From Flavobacteriales bacterium UBA720 (GTDB lineage Bacteria; Bacteroidota; Bacteroidia; Flavobacteriales; Weeksellaceae): DNA of 12,075 nt. Numbering within the stretch: position 1 is the stretch's first letter; each line of letters opens with the position of its first letter. The DNA lies in contig DBLQ01000123.1 in NCBI GenBank assembly GCA_002297505.1, positions 1 to 12,075 of the forward strand, given 5' to 3'. A program made the translations under genes and the position numbers. Under the pieces are notes generated by a model. It saw only the letters and a list, made by a program, of their open reading frames with translations. It was not told the origin of the DNA and searched no databases. Of the stretch, positions 1-5,938 are shown one piece after another.

Positions 1-984
1 TCTCCATTTTTTGAATACCAGCTTGTCCGCAATGGTGTGCATAAAAGATTTAGGTTTCCCCAGTTCATATTTCTCTGCAATACCTAATGACCATAGGAAG
101 ATCTTCGATTTCAGTCCTCCTGCAGCGGTACCTTTATTATAGATAGAATCGTAGACTTTTTCTATCAATCGTGGTACTACGGTCATGTACTGAGGTTTGA
201 CTTCTTTCACGTTTTCGCCGATTTTCTCGATGCTTTCGGCAAAATAAATCGATATGCCATTGCTTAGATAAAGATAAAAAATCATCCTTTCAAAGACGTG
301 ACAGATCGGAAGAAAACTTAATGCTTTAACTTCTTTATAATCCAGTCCTTTTTCTTTCGGGATTCTTGGTGTGCTTGCAATGACATTGGAAACCAGATTA
401 TTGTGTGTCAGCTGGACACCTTTTGGTTTTCCTGTGGTTCCGGATGTGTAGATGATGGTAGCCACATCTTCCGGATTAATGGCTCGCGCAAGATCTTCCA
501 CCTCAATTTGAGTCGCTTCATTCTCACCAAGATCAATAATCTCGTTCCAGTTGGGCGCTCCTTCAATTTCGTCGAAGGTGAAGATGCCCACAACAGAAGG
601 AATATTGGGTTTGGCGCTCGTCAGCTTTTTATAGAGTTCCGCATCGGAAACAAAACAGTATTTGATTTCGGAATTATTGAAAATATAGACATAATCCTCC
701 ACAGAAATGGTAGGATAGACCGGTACGGTGACCACGCCAATCTGAGAAATTCCCAAATCCATGACCGCCCATTCCGTTCTGTTATTGGAGGTGATAAGCC
801 CGATTTTATCGCCCGGTTTTATGCCAAGTTTCAGCAAACCTCTGGAAATTTTATTGCCTTGGTTGATAAACTCAAGCGTCGATGTCTTATTCCAATTGCC
901 ATTTTTTTTCGTGACCAGACAATCTTCTTTCGGAAATTGTTCCATCGCCAGAGCCGAAAAGTCGAATATTCTTTTAACGTTCAT
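1..984 (-). CDS. Long-chain acyl-CoA synthetase (AMP-forming), N-terminal 328 residues, partial
   Basis: The reverse strand reads open from an ATG at 984 to the window edge and begins MNVKRIFDFSALAMEQFPKE. It carries the AMP-binding P-loop motif YTSGTTGKPKGV at residues 179-190. Further on are SFLPICHVFERM and VVPRLIEKVYDSI, segments typical of the long-chain fatty acyl-CoA ligase branch (FadD15/ACSL-like). By family, the enzyme uses ATP and CoA to convert free fatty acids to acyl-CoA, via an acyl-AMP intermediate, at the cytoplasmic side of the membrane. Family members are usually about 590-600 residues, so the C-terminal subdomain lies outside the window. The gene diverges from an acyl-CoA dehydrogenase, which fits a role in fatty-acid oxidation or lipid recycling. 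Family assignment is firm; chain-length preference cannot be read from this fragment. Confidence 0.93.
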   Translation of the reverse strand, partial: MNVKRIFDFSALAMEQFPKEDCLVTKKNGNWNKTSTLEFINQGNKISRGLLKLGIKPGDKIGLITSNNRTEWAVMDLGISQIGVVTVPVYPTISVEDYVYIFNNSEIKYCFVSDAELYKKLTSAKPNIPSVVGIFTFDEIEGAPNWNEIIDLGENEATQIEVEDLARAINPEDVATIIYTSGTTGKPKGVQLTHNNLVSNVIASTPRIPKEKGLDYKEVKALSFLPICHVFERMIFYLYLSNGISIYFAESIEKIGENVKEVKPQYMTVVPRLIEKVYDSIYNKGTAAGGLKSKIFLWSLGIAEKYELGKPKSFMHTIADKLVFKKWR

Positions 985-1030
985 AAAATATTGTTGTTAA
1001 TAAATTATTAAAATTGAGTTTACATTATCG

Positions 1031-1061
1031 TAAATATAATTTTTTTTTACAAGATAACAAA
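1031..1061 (-). promoter_or_regulatory. Promoter of the acyl-CoA synthetase gene
   Basis: Read on the minus strand, TTTG (1058-1061) is followed after 19 bases by TATATTTA (1031-1038). This matches the Bacteroidota sigma-A pattern TTTG-N17-23-TAnnTTTG except for the last base of the -7 box. Transcription would start near 1025, about 40 bases before the ATG at 984. No Shine-Dalgarno sequence is visible, as is usual in this phylum. Confidence 0.6.
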
Positions 1062-1075
1062 ATCTTGCATTTGCC

Positions 1076-1105
1076 TTTGATTTTTTGCCAAAAAGTTTAT
1101 ATTTA
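1076..1105 (+). promoter_or_regulatory. Promoter of the acyl-CoA dehydrogenase gene
   Basis: TTTG (1076-1079) is followed after 18 bases by TATATTTA (1098-1105), a Bacteroidota-type -33/-7 pair. It lies inside the possible N-terminal extension that would begin at 1085, which argues for the later start at 1133. Its -33 element sits 14 bp from the -33 element of the divergent promoter. Confidence 0.6.
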
Positions 1106-1132
1106 CGGCAGAAAAATTTAATCAGTAAGCAT

Positions 1133-2275
1133 ATGGATTTCAACCTTACAGAAGAACAGCAGATGATTCAGCAGGCTGCAAGAGACTTTGCACAGGCAGA
1201 ACTTTTACAGGGCGTTATAGAAAGAGACAATGAACAGAAATTTCCGTACGACGCCGTCAAAAAGATGGGCGAAATGGGATTTTTGGGAATGATGGTGGAC
1301 CCGAAATATGGTGGTGCTGGTCTGGATAGTATTTCGTATGTTCTGGCGATGGAAGAGATTGCCAAGGTTGATGCTTCTGCTGCCGTAGTGATGTCTGTGA
1401 ATAACTCTTTGGTCTGCGCCGGTCTGGAAAAGTTCTGTAACGAGGAGCAGAAAATGAAATACCTTAAACCTCTTGCAAGTGGCGAAGTGATTGGTGCTTT
1501 TGCTTTGTCTGAGCCGGAAGCCGGATCTGATGCCACTTCGCAATCAACCACAGCAGAAGACAAGGGTGATTATTACCTATTGAACGGAACCAAAAACTGG
1601 ATTACCAATGGTGGAAACGCCACTTATTATATCGTCATCGCTCAGACCAATCCGGAAAAAAAACATAAAGGTATCAATGCTTTTATTGTTGAGAAAGGTT
1701 GGGAAGGTTTTGCAGTAGGGAAGAAGGAAGACAAATTGGGAATCCGTGGCAGTGACACCCATTCTCTGATGTTTACCGATGTTAAAGTGCCGAAGGAAAA
1801 CAGAATCGGTGAAGACGGATTCGGGTTCAATTTTGCAATGGCTGTTCTCAATGGCGGCAGAATCGGGATCGCATCTCAGGCCTTGGGAATTGCTTCCGGA
1901 GCTTACGAATTGTCTCTGAAATATGCTAAGGAAAGAAAATCCTTCAAAACGGAAATTATCAATCATCAGGCGATTGCATTCAAACTCGCGGATATGCACA
2001 CGAGCATCATGGCAGCGCGAATGCTGATCTATAAAGCAGCTGCTGAGAAAGACGAAGGCAAAGATATCTCGGAAAGTGGTGCAATGGCTAAATTGTACGC
2101 ATCTCAGGTGGCAATGGATGTTACGATTGAAGCCGTTCAGATCCACGGCGGCTATGGTTACGTGAAGGAATATCACGTGGAAAGAATGATGCGAGATGCG
2201 AAAATCACTCAGATTTACGAAGGAACTTCGGAGATTCAGAAGATTGTTATCTCCAGATCTATTGCAAAGAAATAA
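1133..2275 (+). CDS. Acyl-CoA dehydrogenase (short/medium-chain type)
   Basis: A 380-residue flavoprotein that oxidises acyl-CoA to trans-2-enoyl-CoA and passes electrons to an electron-transfer flavoprotein, the first step of beta-oxidation or of branched-chain acyl-CoA breakdown. The N-terminal helical domain starts MDFNLTEEQQMIQQ. The first family signature is GAFALSEPEAGSDA in the middle beta domain. The C-terminal signature runs QIHGGYGYVKEYHVERMMRD and is followed by QIYEGTSEIQ, whose Glu in YEGT matches the catalytic base of butyryl- and medium-chain dehydrogenases. The length is normal for the family. An upstream in-frame ATG at 1085 would add 16 residues, but these lie across the promoter and precede the usual family N-terminus, so 1133 is preferred. 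It diverges from an acyl-CoA synthetase and ends before a strong terminator, so it is probably monocistronic. Substrate chain length is not resolved. Confidence 0.95.
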   Translation: MDFNLTEEQQMIQQAARDFAQAELLQGVIERDNEQKFPYDAVKKMGEMGFLGMMVDPKYGGAGLDSISYVLAMEEIAKVDASAAVVMSVNNSLVCAGLEKFCNEEQKMKYLKPLASGEVIGAFALSEPEAGSDATSQSTTAEDKGDYYLLNGTKNWITNGGNATYYIVIAQTNPEKKHKGINAFIVEKGWEGFAVGKKEDKLGIRGSDTHSLMFTDVKVPKENRIGEDGFGFNFAMAVLNGGRIGIASQALGIASGAYELSLKYAKERKSFKTEIINHQAIAFKLADMHTSIMAARMLIYKAAAEKDEGKDISESGAMAKLYASQVAMDVTIEAVQIHGGYGYVKEYHVERMMRDAKITQIYEGTSEIQKIVISRSIAKK

Positions 2276-2296
2276 TTTGAAGTTGAGTTAAATATT

Positions 2297-2326
2297 AAAA
2301 ACCTTTCTATTTTCGGAAAGGTTTTT
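2297..2326 (+). terminator. Rho-independent terminator after acyl-CoA dehydrogenase
   Basis: The arms AAAAACCTTTC (2297-2307) and GAAAGGTTTTT (2316-2326) form a perfect 11-bp stem around an 8-base loop. The stem ends in a run of seven T (2322-2328). It begins about 20 bases after the dehydrogenase stop codon. Confidence 0.85.
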
Positions 2327-2340
2327 TTGTGGATTGTGAA

Positions 2341-2368
2341 TTTGAATAAAGACTAATTTTTAAATTTG
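2341..2368 (+). promoter_or_regulatory. Candidate promoter of the membrane HTH gene
   Basis: TTTG (2341-2344) and a perfect TAAATTTG (2361-2368) are separated by 16 bases, one shorter than the usual range. The start would fall near 2374, about 38 bases before the ATG at 2412. Confidence 0.45.
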
Positions 2369-2411
2369 TTCCGAAATCAATTATCCTCTATCGCTCACCA
2401 TTTAAAATCAG

Positions 2412-2996
2412 ATGTCTGAATTAAAAAAAATCAGGGAAAAACAAAATCTTACTCAGGAAGAATTGGCCGAAAAGTCGGGACTTTCTGTACGGACGATTCA
2501 GCGCATCGAAGCCGGAACTTTGCCGAAAGGTTACACCTTAAGAACTTTGGCTTCAAGTCTTGAGGTTTCCGAAACGGATCTATTGACGCCGATTATTCCG
2601 ATAAAAGAATCAGTTGTAGAAAATCCGATTATTGAAGAACCGATTTCAATAGTAGAAGAACCAATTGAAAATTGGACTTTAATCAAAATTATCAATCTGT
2701 CTTCGCTTCCGTTATGTTGGTTTCCGATAGCCAATTTTTTGCCGCCTTTATTGATCATGTTGATTTCAAAACAGAAATCGCCGCTTGTCAAACAAATCAT
2801 TTCGCTTCAAATCATTTTAGCGGTTGTTGCTCCAATTATTTTTATGTTAGTTGTGATTTTAAAGCTTGGTAAAACGTCCGTAATAGTGACAATGATTGCT
2901 TTAACATTGGTGAACGTTTTTGTGATTCTCAGAAATGCATATCAATTAGACCAAAAACGAGGTATGTATTACAAGCTGAATTTCAATCTGTTATAA
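2412..2996 (+). CDS. XRE-family HTH protein with a C-terminal membrane domain
   Basis: A 194-residue protein with a Cro/CI-type helix-turn-helix at residues 1-58 (LTQEELAEKSGLSVRTIQRIEAG is a textbook HTH_3 pattern). An acidic, Pro-rich linker at about 62-87 contains a 7-residue tandem repeat (IIEEPIS / IVEEPIE). The C-terminal half has about three hydrophobic segments, near 91-118, 129-150 and 155-174. It is therefore likely a DNA-binding protein tethered to the inner membrane by a domain resembling the small multi-pass DUF4870-like group. It is followed after 86 bases by a secreted serine hydrolase in the same direction, which has its own candidate promoter, so co-transcription is uncertain. 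What it senses or controls is not visible. The HTH call is strong; the membrane-domain family is tentative. Confidence 0.85.
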   Translation: MSELKKIREKQNLTQEELAEKSGLSVRTIQRIEAGTLPKGYTLRTLASSLEVSETDLLTPIIPIKESVVENPIIEEPISIVEEPIENWTLIKIINLSSLPLCWFPIANFLPPLLIMLISKQKSPLVKQIISLQIILAVVAPIIFMLVVILKLGKTSVIVTMIALTLVNVFVILRNAYQLDQKRGMYYKLNFNLL

Positions 2997-3035
2997 AATT
3001 GTCATCAAGATGTCAGGTTATTGTCGGGTTCAATT

Positions 3036-3068
3036 TTTGACTTGAGATGAATTAATTCTGAATCTTTG
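3036..3068 (+). promoter_or_regulatory. Candidate promoter of the serine hydrolase gene
   Basis: TTTG (3036-3039) is followed after 21 bases by AATCTTTG (3061-3068), one mismatch from TAnnTTTG. The predicted start near 3074 would leave a leader of only about 10 bases before the ATG at 3083, unusually short but possible in this phylum. Confidence 0.4.
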
Positions 3069-3082
3069 TCAAAAATAAAACA

Positions 3083-4549
3083 ATGACAAAACAATTCGGA
3101 ATCATCTTTCTAATTCTATTTCTTTCCATCGCAAATCTGAATGCTCAAATCGATAAAAATTCGCCTTTATTTATTGAACTAAAAAAGCAAGACAGCATTT
3201 TCTTTGAACGTGGATTTAATAATTGTGATATTCCATATTTAGAAAAATCAGTTGATGATAATCTGAAATTTTATCACGATAATGGCGGTTTTCAAGATAA
3301 AAAATTATTTTTGGAAAGAACGAAACAAAACATCTGCGGCAATCCCAACCAAAAGCCAATCCGCAAAGTCATTGAAAACAGTCTCGAAGTTTTTCCGCTT
3401 TACAATAACGGCGAATTGTACGGCGCCATACAATCCGGAGAACATCGGTTCTTTATCCGTGAAAAAGGAAAGCAAGATGCTTTAAGCGGTCAGGCAAAAT
3501 TCACTACAGTTTGGACTAAGAAGAATGGAAACTGGGTTATGAGCGATATTCTAAGTTACGACCACGGCGATGCTAAATTAGACGAAACTGATAATGGCAT
3601 TGAGCAATTGCTTAAAGACAACAACATTCCAACTTTAGGATTGGGTGTCATTGAAAATGGGAAATTAACAGGCATAAACGTTTACGGAACTCAGAATGGC
3701 AAAACGCCCGCCGCTTACAACAGTCTTTTCAATGTCGCGTCGCTGACGAAACCAGTAACTGCAATGACGGTTTTACGTTTGGTGAGTCTTGGAAAATGGA
3801 ACCTGGATGAACCGCTTGACCCATATTGGATTGACCCGGATATTGCGAAAGATGAACGTCACAAAAAGCTGACCACAAGATTAATATTAAGTCATCAAAG
3901 CGGTTTTCCAAATTGGCGCCCGATGAATCAAGATAATAAACTTAATTTCGAATTTGAGCCTGGAACAAAATACCAATATTCCGGGGAAGGTTTCGAGTAT
4001 CTGAGAAAAGCTATCGAGAAAAAATTTGGTAAAAGTCTGGAAGAATTGGCTAAAGAATATGTTTTTCAACCTTTGGGAATGAATGACACAAGTTACATTT
4101 GGAATGAGAAAAAAAATGCGGACAGGATTGTGGTTGGTTATGATAATAATGGGAAACCTTATGATTTCGTAAAAAACAAAACATTGAATGCAGCAGATGA
4201 TCTGACAACGACTGTGGAAGATTACGGAAAATTCCTGGTTGCTGTAATGAATAACGAATTATTATCGCCTTCCGTTTTTGAAGCGATGAAATCCAGGCAA
4301 GTAGAAACCAAAAAGAACAAGTATTTCGGATTGGGTTGGGAGATTTATGATTTAGGAAATGGCGAATTCGCTTTATCACACGGCGGTTCGGACAAAGGCG
4401 TCAATACCATTGTTTTTCTTTTGCCAAAAACCAATCAAGGCTTGATTATTTTTACCAATGTCGATGACGGCCACAAAATTTACCGTCAGCTTATCAAAAA
4501 ATATCTCGGAGATAAAGGCGATAAAATCATTGAAATTGAAACGAAATAA
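3083..4549 (+). CDS. Exported serine hydrolase: NTF2-like (DUF4440-type) domain fused to a class C beta-lactamase fold
   Basis: A 488-residue protein with a Sec signal peptide (MTKQFGIIFLILFLSIANLNA, cleavage likely after residue 21, just before Q22). Residues about 28-160 resemble a DUF4440/SnoaL-like NTF2 fold, with the typical WTKKNGNWVMSDILSYDHG ending. Residues about 170-485 are a beta-lactamase/transpeptidase-like domain. The nucleophile motif SLTK is at S220-K223, and YSG at Y299-G301 stands where the family has YxN. HGG at 433-435 replaces the KTG box, as in many class C-like esterases and peptidases. It should act in the periplasm or outside on an ester, amide or peptide bond. Antibiotic hydrolysis cannot be assumed, because many such proteins are esterases or D-aminopeptidases. 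The upstream neighbour is a membrane-tethered HTH protein. Catalytic-fold assignment is firm; substrate is unknown. Confidence 0.88.
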   Translation: MTKQFGIIFLILFLSIANLNAQIDKNSPLFIELKKQDSIFFERGFNNCDIPYLEKSVDDNLKFYHDNGGFQDKKLFLERTKQNICGNPNQKPIRKVIENSLEVFPLYNNGELYGAIQSGEHRFFIREKGKQDALSGQAKFTTVWTKKNGNWVMSDILSYDHGDAKLDETDNGIEQLLKDNNIPTLGLGVIENGKLTGINVYGTQNGKTPAAYNSLFNVASLTKPVTAMTVLRLVSLGKWNLDEPLDPYWIDPDIAKDERHKKLTTRLILSHQSGFPNWRPMNQDNKLNFEFEPGTKYQYSGEGFEYLRKAIEKKFGKSLEELAKEYVFQPLGMNDTSYIWNEKKNADRIVVGYDNNGKPYDFVKNKTLNAADDLTTTVEDYGKFLVAVMNNELLSPSVFEAMKSRQVETKKNKYFGLGWEIYDLGNGEFALSHGGSDKGVNTIVFLLPKTNQGLIIFTNVDDGHKIYRQLIKKYLGDKGDKIIEIETK

Positions 4550-4579
4550 AAAACTGTAAGTCAATTTTCCCGCCGATTT

Positions 4580-4605
4580 AGATGATTCTACAGAATTTAT
4601 CATCT
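4580..4605 (+). other. Weak hairpin downstream of the serine hydrolase
   Basis: AGATGAT (4580-4586) and ATCATCT (4599-4605) form a 7-bp stem with a 12-base loop about 30 bases after the stop codon. There is no T-run directly after it, so it is not a standard terminator. It may protect or define the mRNA 3' end, or may be chance in AT-rich DNA. Confidence 0.25.
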
Positions 4606-4650
4606 TCAAACTTAGTAAAATCTGCGAGATTGTCTTTTTTAAGATTAACA

Positions 4651-4687
4651 AATTTTAACTGTAATAATAATTGTTACAGTTAAAATT
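4651..4687 (+). promoter_or_regulatory. Large palindromic operator upstream of the Rrf2 regulator
   Basis: The arms AATTTTAACTGTAA (4651-4664) and TTACAGTTAAAATT (4674-4687) are perfect 14-bp inverted repeats around a 9-base centre. The site overlaps the -33 element of the regulator's promoter and ends 21 bases before its ATG. A dimeric regulator bound here would block the promoter, so autorepression by the Rrf2 protein is the natural reading. The inner core TGTAA-N9-TTACA recurs upstream of the next gene. Confidence 0.75.
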
Positions 4688-4700
4688 ATCTTTAAATTTG
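4670..4700 (+). promoter_or_regulatory. Promoter of the Rrf2 regulator
   Basis: ATTG (4670-4673) lies at the end of the palindrome centre. After 19 bases comes a perfect TAAATTTG (4693-4700). The predicted start is near 4706, so the transcript would be almost leaderless relative to the ATG at 4709. Confidence 0.55.
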
Positions 4701-4708
4701 CATCAGAA

Positions 4709-5119
4709 ATGAACAACACAAGATTTGCAACCGCGATTCATATTTTGACACTTCTTGCGCAAAATCCGCAGGAATGGCTGACGTCTGACTGGATTGCCGG
4801 AAGCGTGAATGTCAATCCTGTGATTGTACGTAAAGAATTGATTAACCTCAGAAAATCGGGCCTCATCGAAAGCAGGCAAGGAAAAGTCGGAGGTGTGAGA
4901 ATTGCCAAAGATCCTGACCAAATCCATATTTCGGAAATCTACGTCTCGGTGAAAAAAACTGAGATTCTAGGCAAAAAAAATCAAAATCCCAATCAGCTTT
5001 GCAGTGTTGGAAAAAACATCAATAAAAATCTTGATATTTTATTTGGCGAGACAGATGATCTGGTTGTCCGGTTTTTGAAAGGGAAGAGGTTATCAGATTT
5101 TACCGATCAATTCAGTTAA
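4709..5119 (+). CDS. Rrf2-family transcriptional regulator (YwnA-like)
   Basis: A 136-residue winged-helix regulator. The N-terminus NNTRFATAIHILTLLAQNP and the recognition/wing region VNPVIVRKELINLRKSGLIESRQGKVGGVRIAKDPDQIHISEIY are characteristic of Rrf2 proteins. There is only one cysteine, C98, in NQLCSVGKN, so it lacks the three-Cys iron-sulfur site of IscR/NsrR and belongs with the non-cluster members such as YwnA. C98 lies close to the position of the redox-active Cys99 of Staphylococcus HypR, so thiol sensing is conceivable but unproven. It is preceded by a 37-bp palindrome overlapping its promoter and followed by an NAD(P)H-binding protein, an arrangement like ywnA-ywnB of Bacillus. 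Likely an autorepressor that also controls the downstream gene. Family call is firm; signal is unknown. Confidence 0.9.
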   Translation: MNNTRFATAIHILTLLAQNPQEWLTSDWIAGSVNVNPVIVRKELINLRKSGLIESRQGKVGGVRIAKDPDQIHISEIYVSVKKTEILGKKNQNPNQLCSVGKNINKNLDILFGETDDLVVRFLKGKRLSDFTDQFS

Positions 5120-5124
5120 AAATT

Positions 5125-5153
5125 TTTGACTTAAAATGTAACAAATAATATTA
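5125..5153 (+). promoter_or_regulatory. Candidate promoter of the NAD(P)H-binding protein gene
   Basis: TTTG (5125-5128) is followed after 17 bases by TAATATTA (5146-5153), a weak -7 match. The adjacent TGTAA-N9-TTACA site covers the spacer and -7 region, which suits repression. The gene starts at 5176. Confidence 0.35.
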
Positions 5154-5155
5154 CA
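5137..5155 (+). promoter_or_regulatory. Second Rrf2-type operator (TGTAA-N9-TTACA)
   Basis: TGTAA (5137-5141), nine bases, then TTACA (5151-5155). Arm sequence and spacing are identical to the core of the large palindrome in front of the Rrf2 gene, but the flanks are not palindromic, so the site may be weaker. It lies 20 bases before the ATG of the reductase-like gene. Confidence 0.6.
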
Positions 5156-5175
5156 ATTACTTAAAATTAAAAATT

Positions 5176-5829
5176 ATGAGCAAAAAAGTAGCCGTCATTG
5201 GAGCAACAGGCTTCGTAGGAAGACAAGTTGTAAACGAATTAGTAAACAGAGGTTATGCTGTAAATGCCATTGCAAGAGACAGTTCAAAAGTAGAAGCGAA
5301 AAATAACGTCACTGCGACCAGCGCAGATGTGAACAATGTGGATGAATTAGCAAAAGTTTTGGAAGGTAATGATGCGGTCATCAACACATTCAACGCTGGT
5401 TGGACCAATCCGAATCTTTACGATGACTTTCTCAACGGTTCCAGAAATATCGAAAAAGCGGTGGAAAAATCTGGCGTCAAGAGATTTATCACTGTCGGTG
5501 GTGCAGGAAGCTTATACATCGACGGACATCAATTGGTGGACGGGCCGGATTTCCCTGCCGACATCAAGCCTGGAGCGCAGGCTGCCAGAGATTATCTCAA
5601 TGAAATCAAAAACAACGAAACATTAGACTGGACTTTCTTTTCTCCGGCAATCGAGATGCATCCTGGAACAGCTGGCGTTAGAAAAGGAACTTACAGAACG
5701 GCTCTTGAAAATCCGGTTTTTAACGAAGAGGGCAGAAGCATTCTTTCTGTGGAAGATGTTGCTGTGGCTTTGGTGGACGAGTTGGAACAAAACAAATTCG
5801 TGAAACAACGTTTTACTGCAGCTTACTAA
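5176..5829 (+). CDS. NmrA-like NAD(P)H-binding protein (atypical SDR, YwnB-like)
   Basis: A 217-residue single-domain Rossmann protein. The glycine motif GATGFVG is at residues 9-15. Arg34 (IARDSSKV) stands at the end of the second strand, which usually favours NADP(H). The segments VKRFITVGGAGSLY and DWTFFSPA are typical of the NmrA/biliverdin-reductase-B-like atypical SDRs. The classical YxxxK catalytic pair is absent (YLNEIK has one residue too many), so it may be a reductase of unusual mechanism or a redox-sensing NADP-binding protein. It follows an Rrf2 regulator by 56 bases and carries a matching operator, suggesting induction when the regulator is inactivated, perhaps by electrophile or oxidative stress. 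The closest remembered model is Bacillus YwnB, whose substrate is not known to me. Confidence 0.87.
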   Translation: MSKKVAVIGATGFVGRQVVNELVNRGYAVNAIARDSSKVEAKNNVTATSADVNNVDELAKVLEGNDAVINTFNAGWTNPNLYDDFLNGSRNIEKAVEKSGVKRFITVGGAGSLYIDGHQLVDGPDFPADIKPGAQAARDYLNEIKNNETLDWTFFSPAIEMHPGTAGVRKGTYRTALENPVFNEEGRSILSVEDVAVALVDELEQNKFVKQRFTAAY

Positions 5830-5849
5830 TTCGTCAGTCTTAATAAAAC

Positions 5850-5880
5850 AAAACCCTTTCAACAAAATTGAAAGGGTTTT
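5850..5880. terminator. Bidirectional terminator between convergent genes
   Basis: AAAACCCTTTCAA (5850-5862) and TTGAAAGGGTTTT (5868-5880) form a perfect 13-bp stem with a 5-base loop. It is followed by T on the plus strand and by a T-rich tract on the minus strand. It sits between the stop codons of the NmrA-like gene (5829) and the converging GH13 gene (5939), so it can serve both. Confidence 0.85.
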
Positions 5881-5938
5881 TATGTATGTTCAGATGAAAT
5901 TCTATCATCTATCCGTCTATTCTCTTAAAGTCTAAAAA

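Noticed and set aside
403..1011. A 202-codon plus-strand open frame over the left edge
   Set aside because: It lies antisense to the well-supported acyl-CoA synthetase, has no recognisable domain, and runs across that gene's start and promoter. It is a shadow frame.
1059..1084. AAAATC-N14-GATTTT inverted repeat between the divergent promoters
   Set aside because: Short, AT-rich arms are expected by chance here; the 11-bp repeat of the -7 regions is more convincing.
1085..1132. Sixteen-residue N-terminal extension of the acyl-CoA dehydrogenase
   Set aside because: It overlaps the promoter and precedes the usual family N-terminus MDFNLTEEQQ; the start at 1133 is preferred.
2634..2666. GAAGAACCRATT tandem copies in the HTH gene
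   Set aside because: This is a two-copy coding repeat in an acidic linker (offset 21 bases, in frame). It is low-complexity protein sequence rather than a DNA element.
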